DNA of 6,772 bases. Origin: Bifidobacteriaceae bacterium. GTDB taxonomy: Bacteria > Actinomycetota > Actinomycetes > Actinomycetales > WQXJ01. How positions within the stretch are numbered: position 1 is the stretch's first letter; each line of letters begins with the position of its first letter. The notes beneath the pieces were generated by a model that made no database searches, was not told the DNA's origin, and saw only the letters and a program-made list of their open reading frames with translations. The stretch covers positions 1 through 6,772 of the forward strand of contig JAIRXV010000060.1 in NCBI GenBank assembly GCA_031268115.1, read 5' to 3'. Positions 1 to 6,278 of the stretch are shown piece by piece. A program made the position numbers and the translations under genes.

Positions 1-1
1 G

Positions 2-643
2 CGGCTGGCCGAAGACGGCAGACAAGTCGGCCACGCCTTGCGCCGCCTGGTCGCCGGGGACCTGGCCGGACTGTTCGATGGGCCGTCCACCGTCCGTTTC
101 GATCCGACGCTGCCGATGGTCTCCCTCGATCTGAGTGCCGTCGCCGAGAACTCCACCCTCATCAGCGTTCTGATGACCTGCTCGTCGGCGTGGATGGAGT
201 CCGCGCTGCTCGACCCGGACGGCGGCCAGCGCTGGGTGATATACGACGAGGCCTGGCGGCTCATGTCCCACCCGGCGCTGCTGCGCCGGATGGACGCGCA
301 ATGGAGGTTGGCCCGGCACTACGGCATCGCCAACATGCTGATCTTCCACAAGCTCACCGACCTGGACAACGTGGGCGACCAGGGCACCGCCATGCGTGCG
401 CTTGCATCCTCACTGTTGGCCAACGCCGAGACCCGCATCATCTACCGGCAGGAGTCCGACCAGACCAGAGGCGCCGCCGAGGCGCTAGGCCTGACCGGAA
501 CCGAACAGAAGCTGCTCCCCACGCTCTCGACCGGGCAGGGGCTGTGGCGGATCAAAGACCGCTCCTTCGTGGTCCAACATCAACTCCACCCCGCCGAACT
601 CGCACTTTTCGACACCACCCAGAGAATGACAAGGAAGGCCTGA
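2..643 (+). CDS. VirB4/TraC-like conjugation ATPase, C-terminal part (5' end outside window)
   Basis: The frame is open from the left edge to the TGA at 641-643, giving 213 residues with no stop, so the gene begins outside the window; the TTG at 38 is not a credible start. A Walker B-type motif (VIYDEAW, Asp at about visible residue 82) is followed by the typical downstream motif of these ATPases (LIFHKLTDLDNVGDQGT) and a C-terminal region (TRIIYRQESDQ, then GLWRIKDRSFVVQH) that I recognise from actinobacterial VirB4-like proteins. The Walker A loop must lie upstream. Members of the family are cytoplasmic hexameric ATPases that power type IV secretion and conjugative DNA transfer. It is the first visible gene of a run that continues into a VirD4-type coupling protein, which supports the conjugation assignment. 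It ends with Arg-Lys-Ala three bases before the next start codon. Confidence 0.85.
   Translation, partial: RLAEDGRQVGHALRRLVAGDLAGLFDGPSTVRFDPTLPMVSLDLSAVAENSTLISVLMTCSSAWMESALLDPDGGQRWVIYDEAWRLMSHPALLRRMDAQWRLARHYGIANMLIFHKLTDLDNVGDQGTAMRALASSLLANAETRIIYRQESDQTRGAAEALGLTGTEQKLLPTLSTGQGLWRIKDRSFVVQHQLHPAELALFDTTQRMTRKA
631..638 (+). promoter_or_regulatory. Ribosome binding site fixing the start of the 191-residue protein
   Basis: AAGGAAGG lies 7 bases before the ATG at 646. It sits at the extreme 3' end of the ATPase gene and decides the start: the same frame is open back to 190, but the upstream part only shadows the ATPase and has no such site. Confidence 0.7.
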
Positions 644-645
644 CC

Positions 646-1221
646 ATGAGCCTGGACTACTACCGCTGGACCGAAGAAATGCCACTGGCCCGCATCTCCA
701 TCCAGGAAGATGGCTCTTTGTCCGTGTGGATGATGGGCATACCTCGCAGCGTGCCGCCCCACCTGCTGCACAAGGACCGGATGGGCCTGCTCCTCGACCA
801 CCTGTACGCGGATCGAGGCGGCCCCTACGAGGTCGAGGTCATAGACCCGGACGGCTCTGTCCATGTCGGGCGGGTGGAGTTCTCCGGCGGCTCCGGCACC
901 GGCCTGGGACAACAGGCTGAGGCCAGGCCCGAGCCGACACTGCCCTATTCGCCAGTCGATTCCGCGTGGGCACCACCAAACCCTGACGGGTTGCCAAACC
1001 AACGGCTCACCGCCGACGTTGTTATCTGGGAGCAAGGGTTCATTCCTGGCGAGCCGGTAATCGTCGCCTACGTCGCTGGGGACATGTCCGCCACGGCGGA
1101 AGGCCAACTGGGCATGTCTCTGTCACGGCAGATTGTCGAAGGGCTGCCCTCTAGAGAGGTCATTCTGTTCGGTCGCCAATCCGCGACTACTGTCGTCTGC
1201 CAACCGCTCGGGCATCCATGA
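646..1221 (+). CDS. Conjugation-cluster protein of unknown function, 191 residues
   Basis: I do not recognise a named family. The start at 646 follows a good ribosome binding site and comes two bases after the ATPase stop; a longer reading from 190 would be the ATPase gene read out of frame. No signal peptide or membrane segment is visible, so it is probably cytoplasmic. Residues 1-80 look like a compact domain (YYRWTEEMPLARISI, then a beta-rich EVEVIDPDGSVHVGRVEF). Residues 81-120 are a Gly- then Pro-rich linker, and 121-191 form a second, mostly hydrophobic beta/alpha segment. The stop codon overlaps the start of the coupling-protein gene as ATGA, so translation of the two is probably coupled. 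Position between the VirB4-like and VirD4-like ATPases suggests an accessory role in DNA transfer; that is inference from context only. Confidence 0.75.
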   Translation: MSLDYYRWTEEMPLARISIQEDGSLSVWMMGIPRSVPPHLLHKDRMGLLLDHLYADRGGPYEVEVIDPDGSVHVGRVEFSGGSGTGLGQQAEARPEPTLPYSPVDSAWAPPNPDGLPNQRLTADVVIWEQGFIPGEPVIVAYVAGDMSATAEGQLGMSLSRQIVEGLPSREVILFGRQSATTVVCQPLGHP

Positions 1222-2990
1222 GCGCGCCCAACCAGACTCCAGCGGGCCGCGACTCTCTGGCGAACCTGGGAATCGCCGCCCTGGTTCTCATCGCTCTTGT
1301 CGGGTTGCTTCTGCGGCTGGCCGGAACTGTCGCCGCGTTCCTGACCGGACAGCCGCAACCGTCCGGCTCGTGGGCGTCGGGCATCTCCGTCCTGGCCCAC
1401 CCAACCGATCCGGGCACGGCCATCGGCTGCGCCGGGTTGAGCCCAATCGCCTACTGGATCACCGCCGGAATCTTGATCGTCGGCGCTGGAGCGCTAGCCG
1501 CCTGGCTGTGGTCCACGATCCGCAACCGCACTCAGCGGGCCAAGTCAGACCCGCGCCGCATCGCCGGAACCGCCAGCCGTGACGAGGTGCGGATGCTCGC
1601 GTCCGGTAAAGCCCTCCTGAAGCGAGGCAGCACCCTACGGCCATCCATCACCTCGCCCAAGACCGCCGATGTCGGCTATCTCCTCGGGACCGCCCACGGC
1701 ATCCCGGTGTGGGCGTCAGTCGAAGACTCGATCCTCCTGATCGGCCCGCCACGTTCCGGCAAGGGCCTGCACATCGTCATCAACGCCATCCTTGACGCCC
1801 CCGGCGCTGTCGTCACAACCAGCACACGGCCCGACAACCTCACCGTCACAATGAAAGCCAGGCAGGAGGCCGGACCCATCGCCGTGTTCGACCCGCAGCA
1901 CCTGGCAGAGGGCCTGCCCTCCGGTTTGCGGTGGTCCCCGGTGCGCGGCTGCGAACAGCCCCTGACCGCGATGATCCGCGCCACTGGCTTGGCCTCGGCC
2001 ACCGGGTTGGGCGGCGGCGGGGTTGAGAACGGCGGTTTCTGGGAAGGGAAGACCAGAACCGCTCTCCAGGCGCTACTGCACGCCGCCGCCCTGGACGGTC
2101 GTGACGCCGCCGAAGTGTTCCGCTGGACCCTCGACCCGATGGCCGCCGCCGATGCCGTGACCATCCTGCGCACCAGCCCCGGCGCCGCGACCGGCTGGGC
2201 CGAATCCCTGGACGCCACCATCCACTCAGACCCGAGAACCCGCGACTCGATCTGGCAGGGAGTGTCCTTGTCGCTGTCTGCCCTGGCTGACCCGCGCGTG
2301 CTCCAAACCGTCTCGCCTGGACCCGGCGAGCAGTTCGACCCTGCCACCTTCCTCGCCAACAAGGGCACGCTCTACCTGTTGGCCACCGGAGCCGGGGCCG
2401 GAGCGTCCGCCGCCTTGGTGGCCGCGTTCGTGGAAGACCTCGTGGAAACCGCCCGCCACCTCGCCGCCCGTTCGCCGGGAGCGCGAATCGACCCACCTTT
2501 GCTGCTGGCACTCGATGAAATCGGGAACCTCGCGCCACTGCCCTCCCTGCCGATCCTGATGGCCGAGGGCGGCGGCACCGGCATCACCACCATGCCCGTG
2601 CTGCAATCCCTCGCTCAAGCCCGTGACAAGTGGGGCCAGAACGCTGCCGGGGCGATCTGGGACGCATCCATCGTCAAGATCATCCTCGGCGGCGCGTCCA
2701 GCCCCGCCGACCTGAGAGACATCTCCACGCTGATCGGCGAACGCGACGAGACCACCGTCTCCGACACCCGTTCTGAGACCGGCGGCCTGTCCACTCAACG
2801 CTCAATCCGGCGCGTTCCGATCATGCCGCCCGAAGCGATCCGCACCCTGCCGTTCGGAACCGGCGTCACCCTGCTGCGCTCCACCCGCCCCATCATCACC
2901 GACTTGCGCCCCTGGCCAAAACGCCCTGACGGCAAACAACTCGCAGAAGACCGCGCTGGTGTCGAACGTCAGCTCCGGCCCGGCTCGTAG
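1218..2990 (+). CDS. VirD4/TraG-family type IV coupling protein (590 residues)
   Basis: This is the coupling ATPase that links the processed DNA substrate to the conjugation channel at the inner membrane. Two N-terminal hydrophobic segments (about residues 17-43 and 78-99) fit the usual membrane anchor. Walker A is GPPRSGKG at residues 176-183, with Lys182 the expected nucleotide-binding lysine. Walker B is LLLALDEIGN at about 428-437, with Asp433 and Glu434. The segment after it (MAEGGGTGITTMPVLQSLAQ, then a DASIVKIILGG stretch) matches the TraG/TraD C-terminal region that carries the TraM-recognition fold. The length is normal for actinobacterial members, and I see no broken motif. The start is an ATGA overlap with the preceding gene and lacks a clear ribosome binding site, so reinitiation after the upstream stop is likely. 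The last residues are charged and Pro-rich. A role in protein secretion rather than DNA transfer is possible, but neighbours favour conjugation. Confidence 0.92.
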   Translation: MSAPNQTPAGRDSLANLGIAALVLIALVGLLLRLAGTVAAFLTGQPQPSGSWASGISVLAHPTDPGTAIGCAGLSPIAYWITAGILIVGAGALAAWLWSTIRNRTQRAKSDPRRIAGTASRDEVRMLASGKALLKRGSTLRPSITSPKTADVGYLLGTAHGIPVWASVEDSILLIGPPRSGKGLHIVINAILDAPGAVVTTSTRPDNLTVTMKARQEAGPIAVFDPQHLAEGLPSGLRWSPVRGCEQPLTAMIRATGLASATGLGGGGVENGGFWEGKTRTALQALLHAAALDGRDAAEVFRWTLDPMAAADAVTILRTSPGAATGWAESLDATIHSDPRTRDSIWQGVSLSLSALADPRVLQTVSPGPGEQFDPATFLANKGTLYLLATGAGAGASAALVAAFVEDLVETARHLAARSPGARIDPPLLLALDEIGNLAPLPSLPILMAEGGGTGITTMPVLQSLAQARDKWGQNAAGAIWDASIVKIILGGASSPADLRDISTLIGERDETTVSDTRSETGGLSTQRSIRRVPIMPPEAIRTLPFGTGVTLLRSTRPIITDLRPWPKRPDGKQLAEDRAGVERQLRPGS

Positions 2991-3018
2991 GGGAACCTAG
3001 CGCACCTGTGAAGTGAAC

Positions 3019-3048
3019 GCGGCTGCTGTCCGAGGCGGCTGCCCTGTC
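3019..3048 (+). repeat. Short imperfect tandem repeat in the gap before the SSB-like gene
   Basis: GCGGCTGC followed by TGTC occurs twice, 16 bases apart (second copy with two extra C). It fills much of the 71-base gap between the coupling-protein stop and the next start. It could be a protein-binding site or chance in GC-rich DNA. Confidence 0.35.
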
Positions 3049-3061
3049 AAGAGGATCACAG

Positions 3062-3568
3062 ATGCCACTCAAGACGCAGACTTCGGTCTCGGGGTTCGTC
3101 GCCTCGACGCCGATGTTGACCCGCACAGACAACGGCGACGCCCGGCTGTTCATCAAGTTGGGCCAAGAGCACTACACCCGCAACCCGGACGGCTCCTTCA
3201 CTCAAGGAGAGACCACTTTCCACGACCTGGTGATGTTCCGGCGCAGCGCCGAACGCGCCGCAGCGCAGATCGAGAAGATGGATTGGGTGGTCGCCGAGGG
3301 CTACGTCCACCCGTACACCGTCACCGACGCGGACGGGCAGATGTCCGAGCGCGAAGAGTTCATCGCCCGCAGGATTGGCCACGACTCGGCCCGCTCCAAC
3401 TACACCGTGCATCGTAAGCCCCGCCCGCTGGCCGGCGAAGCCGGAGCCATCGATGGCCCGTCACAGGCCAGTGGGCAGGCAGTGGCCGCGCGCGGCCCCA
3501 ACAGCCAAGCTGGCACGGCCACAATTCAGCCCGCCACCCGGCCCGCGCCCGCCGCCATCGGAATGTGA
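3062..3568 (+). CDS. Single-stranded DNA-binding (SSB)-like OB-fold protein, 168 residues
   Basis: The N-terminal ~115 residues resemble bacterial SSB: SGFVASTPMLTRTDNGDARL is the start of the OB-fold, FHDLVMFRRSAERAA corresponds to the conserved SSB strand-helix region, and WVVAEGYVHPYTV matches the later core strand. Proteins of this class bind single-stranded DNA; in a conjugative element it probably coats transferred or replicating element DNA. The tail (about 118-168) is Pro/Ala/Gly-rich and disordered-looking. It ends in AAIGM, not the acidic DDDIPF-type tip by which housekeeping SSB recruits replication partners, so it is an element-borne variant. The ATG at 3062 is preceded by an AAGAGG ribosome binding site eight bases upstream. 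The next gene starts nine bases after the stop. The SSB call rests on motif resemblance, not an alignment. Confidence 0.72.
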   Translation: MPLKTQTSVSGFVASTPMLTRTDNGDARLFIKLGQEHYTRNPDGSFTQGETTFHDLVMFRRSAERAAAQIEKMDWVVAEGYVHPYTVTDADGQMSEREEFIARRIGHDSARSNYTVHRKPRPLAGEAGAIDGPSQASGQAVAARGPNSQAGTATIQPATRPAPAAIGM

Positions 3569-3577
3569 GTCCAAGCC

Positions 3578-4180
3578 ATGACGATGCCGATACCCGAACC
3601 CTTCGACCCGGACGACCCGGTACCCGATTTGGACACCACCGACAACGCCTCGCCCGCAGAGGACGTGATGGTGCCCATCGTCTGGCGCGAGTTGAACGAG
3701 CAGGACTACTCCTACTACATGCTCAAGCTCAACGCCTGGGTGCGCGATCTGGTCGAAGTTTGGGGGATTCCCGCCACGACCATCCCGCCGTGGTGGCACC
3801 GCCACGAACTCCTGATCGAACTCCTGACCGGCCTGTGGTGCCACTGGCTCCAAGCCCACGACGAGGAGCAGAACCTCTCAGCCAAGTTCCTATGGCAACG
3901 CGACCTGGAGGAATGGAAAGGCCGCATGAGGGAGGCCGTGGCCACGCTCGGCTGCCGCCTCGACTGGTGCCGCTCACCGCGTCCTGTGCTCTGGCCAGGC
4001 GATCAGCCCAAGGAAGACCCCAACCCGCCCGTCAACCTGGGCGACCGGGAAGAAGACCTCGTGGCCTGCCTCCTCGCCGAGGAGAACCGCAGGCGCGTCC
4101 AGCGCGAGGAACAGATGGACATCGCCATGCGGGGCCAGCCGTCCACGATCCCCGACCCGGAGGAGTGGACCAATGAGTAG
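3578..4180 (+). CDS. DUF4913-like protein of actinobacterial mobile elements, 200 residues
   Basis: The first ~30 residues are acidic and Pro-rich. The core (about 33-135) is rich in Trp and aromatic residues: an LNAWVRDLVEVW helix, a PPWWHRHELLIELLTGLW segment, a WQRDLEEWKGRMREAVATLGC helix, then CRLDWC. The pattern of an aromatic helix, a Pro-Pro-x-Trp-x-x-His segment and a terminal Cys-containing element resembles DUF4913 proteins common in actinobacterial plasmids and integrative elements, whose function I do not know. A charged, probably helical segment follows (about 156-185). No membrane segment or signal peptide is visible. It starts nine bases after the SSB-like stop with only a weak ribosome binding site, suggesting coupling; an in-frame ATG two codons on is an alternative start. 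Its 3' end overlaps the next gene by eight bases. The family call is from pattern memory. Confidence 0.7.
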   Translation: MTMPIPEPFDPDDPVPDLDTTDNASPAEDVMVPIVWRELNEQDYSYYMLKLNAWVRDLVEVWGIPATTIPPWWHRHELLIELLTGLWCHWLQAHDEEQNLSAKFLWQRDLEEWKGRMREAVATLGCRLDWCRSPRPVLWPGDQPKEDPNPPVNLGDREEDLVACLLAEENRRRVQREEQMDIAMRGQPSTIPDPEEWTNE

Positions 4181-4391
4181 GAAGTACCGCCGCCGCACCG
4201 ACCGCGTGCCCCAGGATGAGCGCCACCTGAGCGTCGCGTCCGAAGACAACCCGCTCGACTTGGAGGCGCTGGCCAACATGTTCGTCATGCACGCCCTTGG
4301 CCAGCGGTTCCGCGACCAGCCTGAGGCCGACCGCCTGATGGGCTTGAACCTGCACTTGCCGCACAACCGGGCGAGTATGCCCGCCGCCTGA
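4173..4391 (+). CDS. Small basic protein of unknown function, 72 residues
   Basis: This short gene starts inside the end of the DUF4913-like gene (8-base overlap) and has a strong GGAGGAG ribosome binding site at 4159-4165, seven bases before the ATG, so I consider it real. The first ~12 residues are very basic (SRKYRRRTDR). The middle (about 27-58) is probably helical (LDLEALANMFVMHALGQRF), and the end is short and disordered-looking. I recognise no family. Small size, basic charge and position directly upstream of an integrase gene make a directionality factor (excisionase) or DNA-binding accessory protein conceivable, but no helix-turn-helix is evident. It may equally be a conjugation-cluster accessory protein. 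Confidence 0.62.
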   Translation: MSRKYRRRTDRVPQDERHLSVASEDNPLDLEALANMFVMHALGQRFRDQPEADRLMGLNLHLPHNRASMPAA

Positions 4392-4403
4392 GCGGCGACT
4401 CGC

Positions 4404-4409
4404 TATGAT
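4404..4409 (+). promoter_or_regulatory. Possible -10 element (TATGAT) for the recombinase leader
   Basis: TATGAT is one base from the TATAAT consensus and lies 133 bases before the recombinase ATG. No acceptable -35 is visible at 16-19 base spacing. Actinobacterial promoters often tolerate this, but it keeps confidence low. A start about 7 bases downstream would fall inside the left arm of the inverted repeat. Confidence 0.3.
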
Positions 4410-4516
4410 GGTGTTTGACCGGGTGGGAACCCGAAACGAAGGCAGGGCGGATCACTCGCCCAGCACGCCAAAGGCGATCAGCCTGCGGCCCATGATGCGA
4501 TCCCGGTCGAACACCA
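4409..4516 (+). ncRNA. Possible structured leader RNA or paired operator closed by a 15-bp inverted repeat
   Basis: The left arm, 4409-4423 (TGGTGTTTGACCGGG), pairs with the right arm, 4502-4516 (CCCGGTCGAACACCA), over all 15 positions, 14 Watson-Crick and one G-T wobble (4416/4509). The enclosed 78 bases can form further short stems: GGGCG 4445-4449 with CGCCC 4457-4461, CGCC 4466-4469 with GGCG 4473-4476, and GCAGG 4442-4446 with CCTGC 4482-4486. Not all are compatible. The region is free of genes and lies directly upstream of the recombinase. It may be a folded 5' leader controlling recombinase expression, or two inverted protein-binding sites at DNA level. The pairing is seen; the function is inferred. 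I do not recognise a known RNA family. Confidence 0.4.
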
Positions 4517-4527
4517 CTGTGCTTCGT

Positions 4528-4533
4528 GAAGGG
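4528..4533 (+). promoter_or_regulatory. Ribosome binding site of the recombinase gene
   Basis: GAAGGG lies eight bases before the ATG at 4542 and supports that start. It falls within the loop that would form if 4490-4497 paired with 4538-4545 over the start codon. Confidence 0.55.
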
Positions 4534-4541
4534 TAGTCATC

Positions 4542-6278
4542 ATGGCCCACCAAACTCCGCGCATCTGCGCCGAAGAAGTCCACGCGCACCCCAGAGCGGT
4601 CGCCTATCTGCGAGTCTCGACCAAGGAGCAGGCCCAGAAGGGCGGCCAGGATGAGGGCTACTCCATCCCCGCGCAACGCGCAGCCGTACAGCGGAAGATC
4701 GAGCAGCTTGAAGCGGAACTCATCGAGGAGTTCGTGGACGCGGGCGAATCGGCCCGCAAGGCCGACCGGCCCGCGCTGCTGCGGATGCTGACCTACGTCC
4801 AAGAACACAAGGTCGCCTACTGCATCGTCCATAAGGTTGACCGCCTGGCCCGCAACCGGGCCGATGACGTGAACATTCACATGACGTTGCAGCAGGCCGG
4901 GGTGACCCTGGTGTCGGTCACCGAGAACATTGACGAGACTCCCTCGGGGATGCTGATGCACGGCATCATGTCCTCGATTGCGGAGTTCTACTCCCGCAAC
5001 CTCGCCACCGAGTCGATCAAGGGCATGACCCAGAAGGCGTTGACCGGCGGCACGCCGGGTCTGGCCCCTATCGGCTACATCAACGTAGGCCAGCGCGACC
5101 AGTTTGGGCGCGAGGTCCGCACCGTCGAGGTGGACCCGGAGCGTGGGCCGCTGGTGGCGTGGGCGTTCAAGGCGTTCGCCTCCGGGGATTGGACCGAACA
5201 GCAGATGCGCCGCGAGTTGACCCGGCGCGGCCTGACCACCTTGGCCAAGCCGAAACGCCCCTCGAAGGAACTCTCACCCAATGCCGTCCACCGGATTCTG
5301 ACCAACCCCTACTACAAGGGCACCGTCATCTTCCAAGGCACCAGCTACAAGGGGGTCCACGAGCCGCTGGTCCCGCCCGAGGTGTTCTACCAAGTCCAAC
5401 AAGTCCTCCAGGCGCACTGCTCGGCATCGGATCGGACTCAAGTTCACGACCACTACCTGAAAGGGTCGGTCTACTGTGGCTCGTGCAAGTCGCGGCTCAT
5501 CATTGTCCACGCCCGCTCCGGCGGTGGACGCATCTACCCGTACTTCGTGTGCTCGGGCCGCAACGAGAAGATCACTGACTGCCGGATGCAGGCCATCCCC
5601 ATCAAGACCGTCGAGCGGCTGATCCGCGAGCATTACAAGACTGTCGAAATCCCGCCGGAAATCCGACCGGCCCTGCGTGACTTGGTGAACACCCAGTTCG
5701 ATGAGTTGATGGCCTCGGCTGCCCCAGACTTGGCGGCGAAGACCGCCGAGGCGGCGCAGATCAAGGCCGAGCAGCGGACCCTCGTGGACGCGCACCTAGC
5801 CGGGGCTATCCCCGTTGATGTCCTGGGGGACAAGGAGCGCGAACTCCAAGAGCGCCTTGAGGTGGTCCAGGCCGAGTTGACAATCCTGTCGGAGGACTAC
5901 ACCGAGTGCCGCCAGTTCATTGACGACGCCCTCCATCTGGCCGGGAATCCTGTCGCCCTCTACGACAGGTCCAACGCCGACCCCCGCCGCCTGGCCAACC
6001 AGGTATTCTTCAAGAAGCTGTTCATCATAGAAGACGCCGTGGGCGCCCCGCCGCGCCCCACTCGCCGCGTCGAGTCCAAGCTGCAATACCCGTTCGACAT
6101 CCTGACCAGGAAGGACGTGCAGCAAGAGGCGCTGGCAATGGCGGGGGAGAAGGGCTCTTACAGCTATCCGCCAACGGCTGGTTCAGTGGCACACTGTTTC
6201 AGCCTGACACATCTGGGGTGGCTAACCGGGCTTGAACCGGCGACCCCCAGATCCACAATCTGGTGCTCTACCAACTGA
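4542..6278 (+). CDS. Large serine recombinase (site-specific integrase), 578 residues
   Basis: This enzyme makes and reseals double-strand breaks at attachment sites through a serine-DNA linkage. The resolvase-type catalytic domain spans about residues 18-165. YLRVSTKEQ carries catalytic Ser26 and Arg24, and the KVDRLARN motif (Asp100, Arg101, Arg104) and Arg72 in the ESARKADRPAL segment are in place. The recombinase domain follows (about 170-285, beginning GGTPGLAPIGY, with an HRILTNPYYKG motif). The zinc ribbon has Cys312, Cys315, Cys337 and Cys347. A coiled-coil region (about 390-460) precedes the FFKKLFI motif near 505. All expected parts are intact. The last ~21 codons (GLEPATP-type tail) are the antisense of the tRNA-His gene, so the natural C-terminus depends on the integration site. 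The gene sits at the element's end as integrases usually do. A structured region precedes it, which may control its expression. Confidence 0.93.
   Translation: MAHQTPRICAEEVHAHPRAVAYLRVSTKEQAQKGGQDEGYSIPAQRAAVQRKIEQLEAELIEEFVDAGESARKADRPALLRMLTYVQEHKVAYCIVHKVDRLARNRADDVNIHMTLQQAGVTLVSVTENIDETPSGMLMHGIMSSIAEFYSRNLATESIKGMTQKALTGGTPGLAPIGYINVGQRDQFGREVRTVEVDPERGPLVAWAFKAFASGDWTEQQMRRELTRRGLTTLAKPKRPSKELSPNAVHRILTNPYYKGTVIFQGTSYKGVHEPLVPPEVFYQVQQVLQAHCSASDRTQVHDHYLKGSVYCGSCKSRLIIVHARSGGGRIYPYFVCSGRNEKITDCRMQAIPIKTVERLIREHYKTVEIPPEIRPALRDLVNTQFDELMASAAPDLAAKTAEAAQIKAEQRTLVDAHLAGAIPVDVLGDKERELQERLEVVQAELTILSEDYTECRQFIDDALHLAGNPVALYDRSNADPRRLANQVFFKKLFIIEDAVGAPPRPTRRVESKLQYPFDILTRKDVQQEALAMAGEKGSYSYPPTAGSVAHCFSLTHLGWLTGLEPATPRSTIWCSTN
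6176..6204. repeat. Nested dyad between the recombinase body and the tRNA 3' end
   Basis: GGCTG (6176-6180) pairs with CAGCC (6200-6204), and inside it CAGTG (6184-6188) pairs with CACTG (6192-6196) around a GCA loop. No T-run follows on either strand, so a classical intrinsic terminator is not supported. It lies 9 bases from the tRNA 3' end, where a recombinase arm site or a hairpin terminator for convergent transcription could be. Confidence 0.35.
6214..6263. other. Predicted attachment-site junction of the integrated element in the 3' part of tRNA-His
   Basis: The integrase reading frame enters the 3' end of an intact host tRNA gene, and the chromosomal pair orn/tRNA-His lies immediately beyond. 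Elements that target tRNA genes normally carry a copy of the tRNA 3' part, so the gene is restored on integration. The core should therefore lie between the tRNA 3' end (6214) and roughly the anticodon arm (6247-6263). The anticodon stem itself is a perfect 5-bp dyad around a 7-base loop, a plausible symmetric target. The second copy at the other end of the element is outside the window, so exact limits are unknown. Confidence 0.5.

Noticed and set aside
190..645. Upstream extension of the 191-residue protein frame
   Set aside because: It overlaps the ATPase gene out of frame, has a low-complexity Arg/Pro-rich translation, and the strong ribosome binding site fixes the start at 646.
1676..2538. 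Two long - strand open frames opposite the coupling-protein gene
   Set aside because: Translations are Arg/Gly/Pro-rich without domains, as expected for antisense frames of GC-rich genes; the + strand gene has clear ATPase motifs.
3565..4176. 203-residue + strand frame overlapping the DUF4913-like gene
   Set aside because: The Arg/Pro-rich low-complexity translation is typical of a frame-shifted GC-rich shadow; the gene in the other frame has a family-like pattern.
4445..4461. GGGCG/CGCCC hairpin as an intrinsic terminator of the conjugation operon
   Set aside because: The stem is only 5 bp with a 7-base loop and no T-run follows; it fits better as part of the leader structure.
4409..4516. 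Invertible DNA switch flipped by the neighbouring serine recombinase
   Set aside because: The 15-bp arms are shorter than known serine recombinase sites, the segment is only 78 bases, and a tRNA-targeting integrase would not be expected to act on these sequences.
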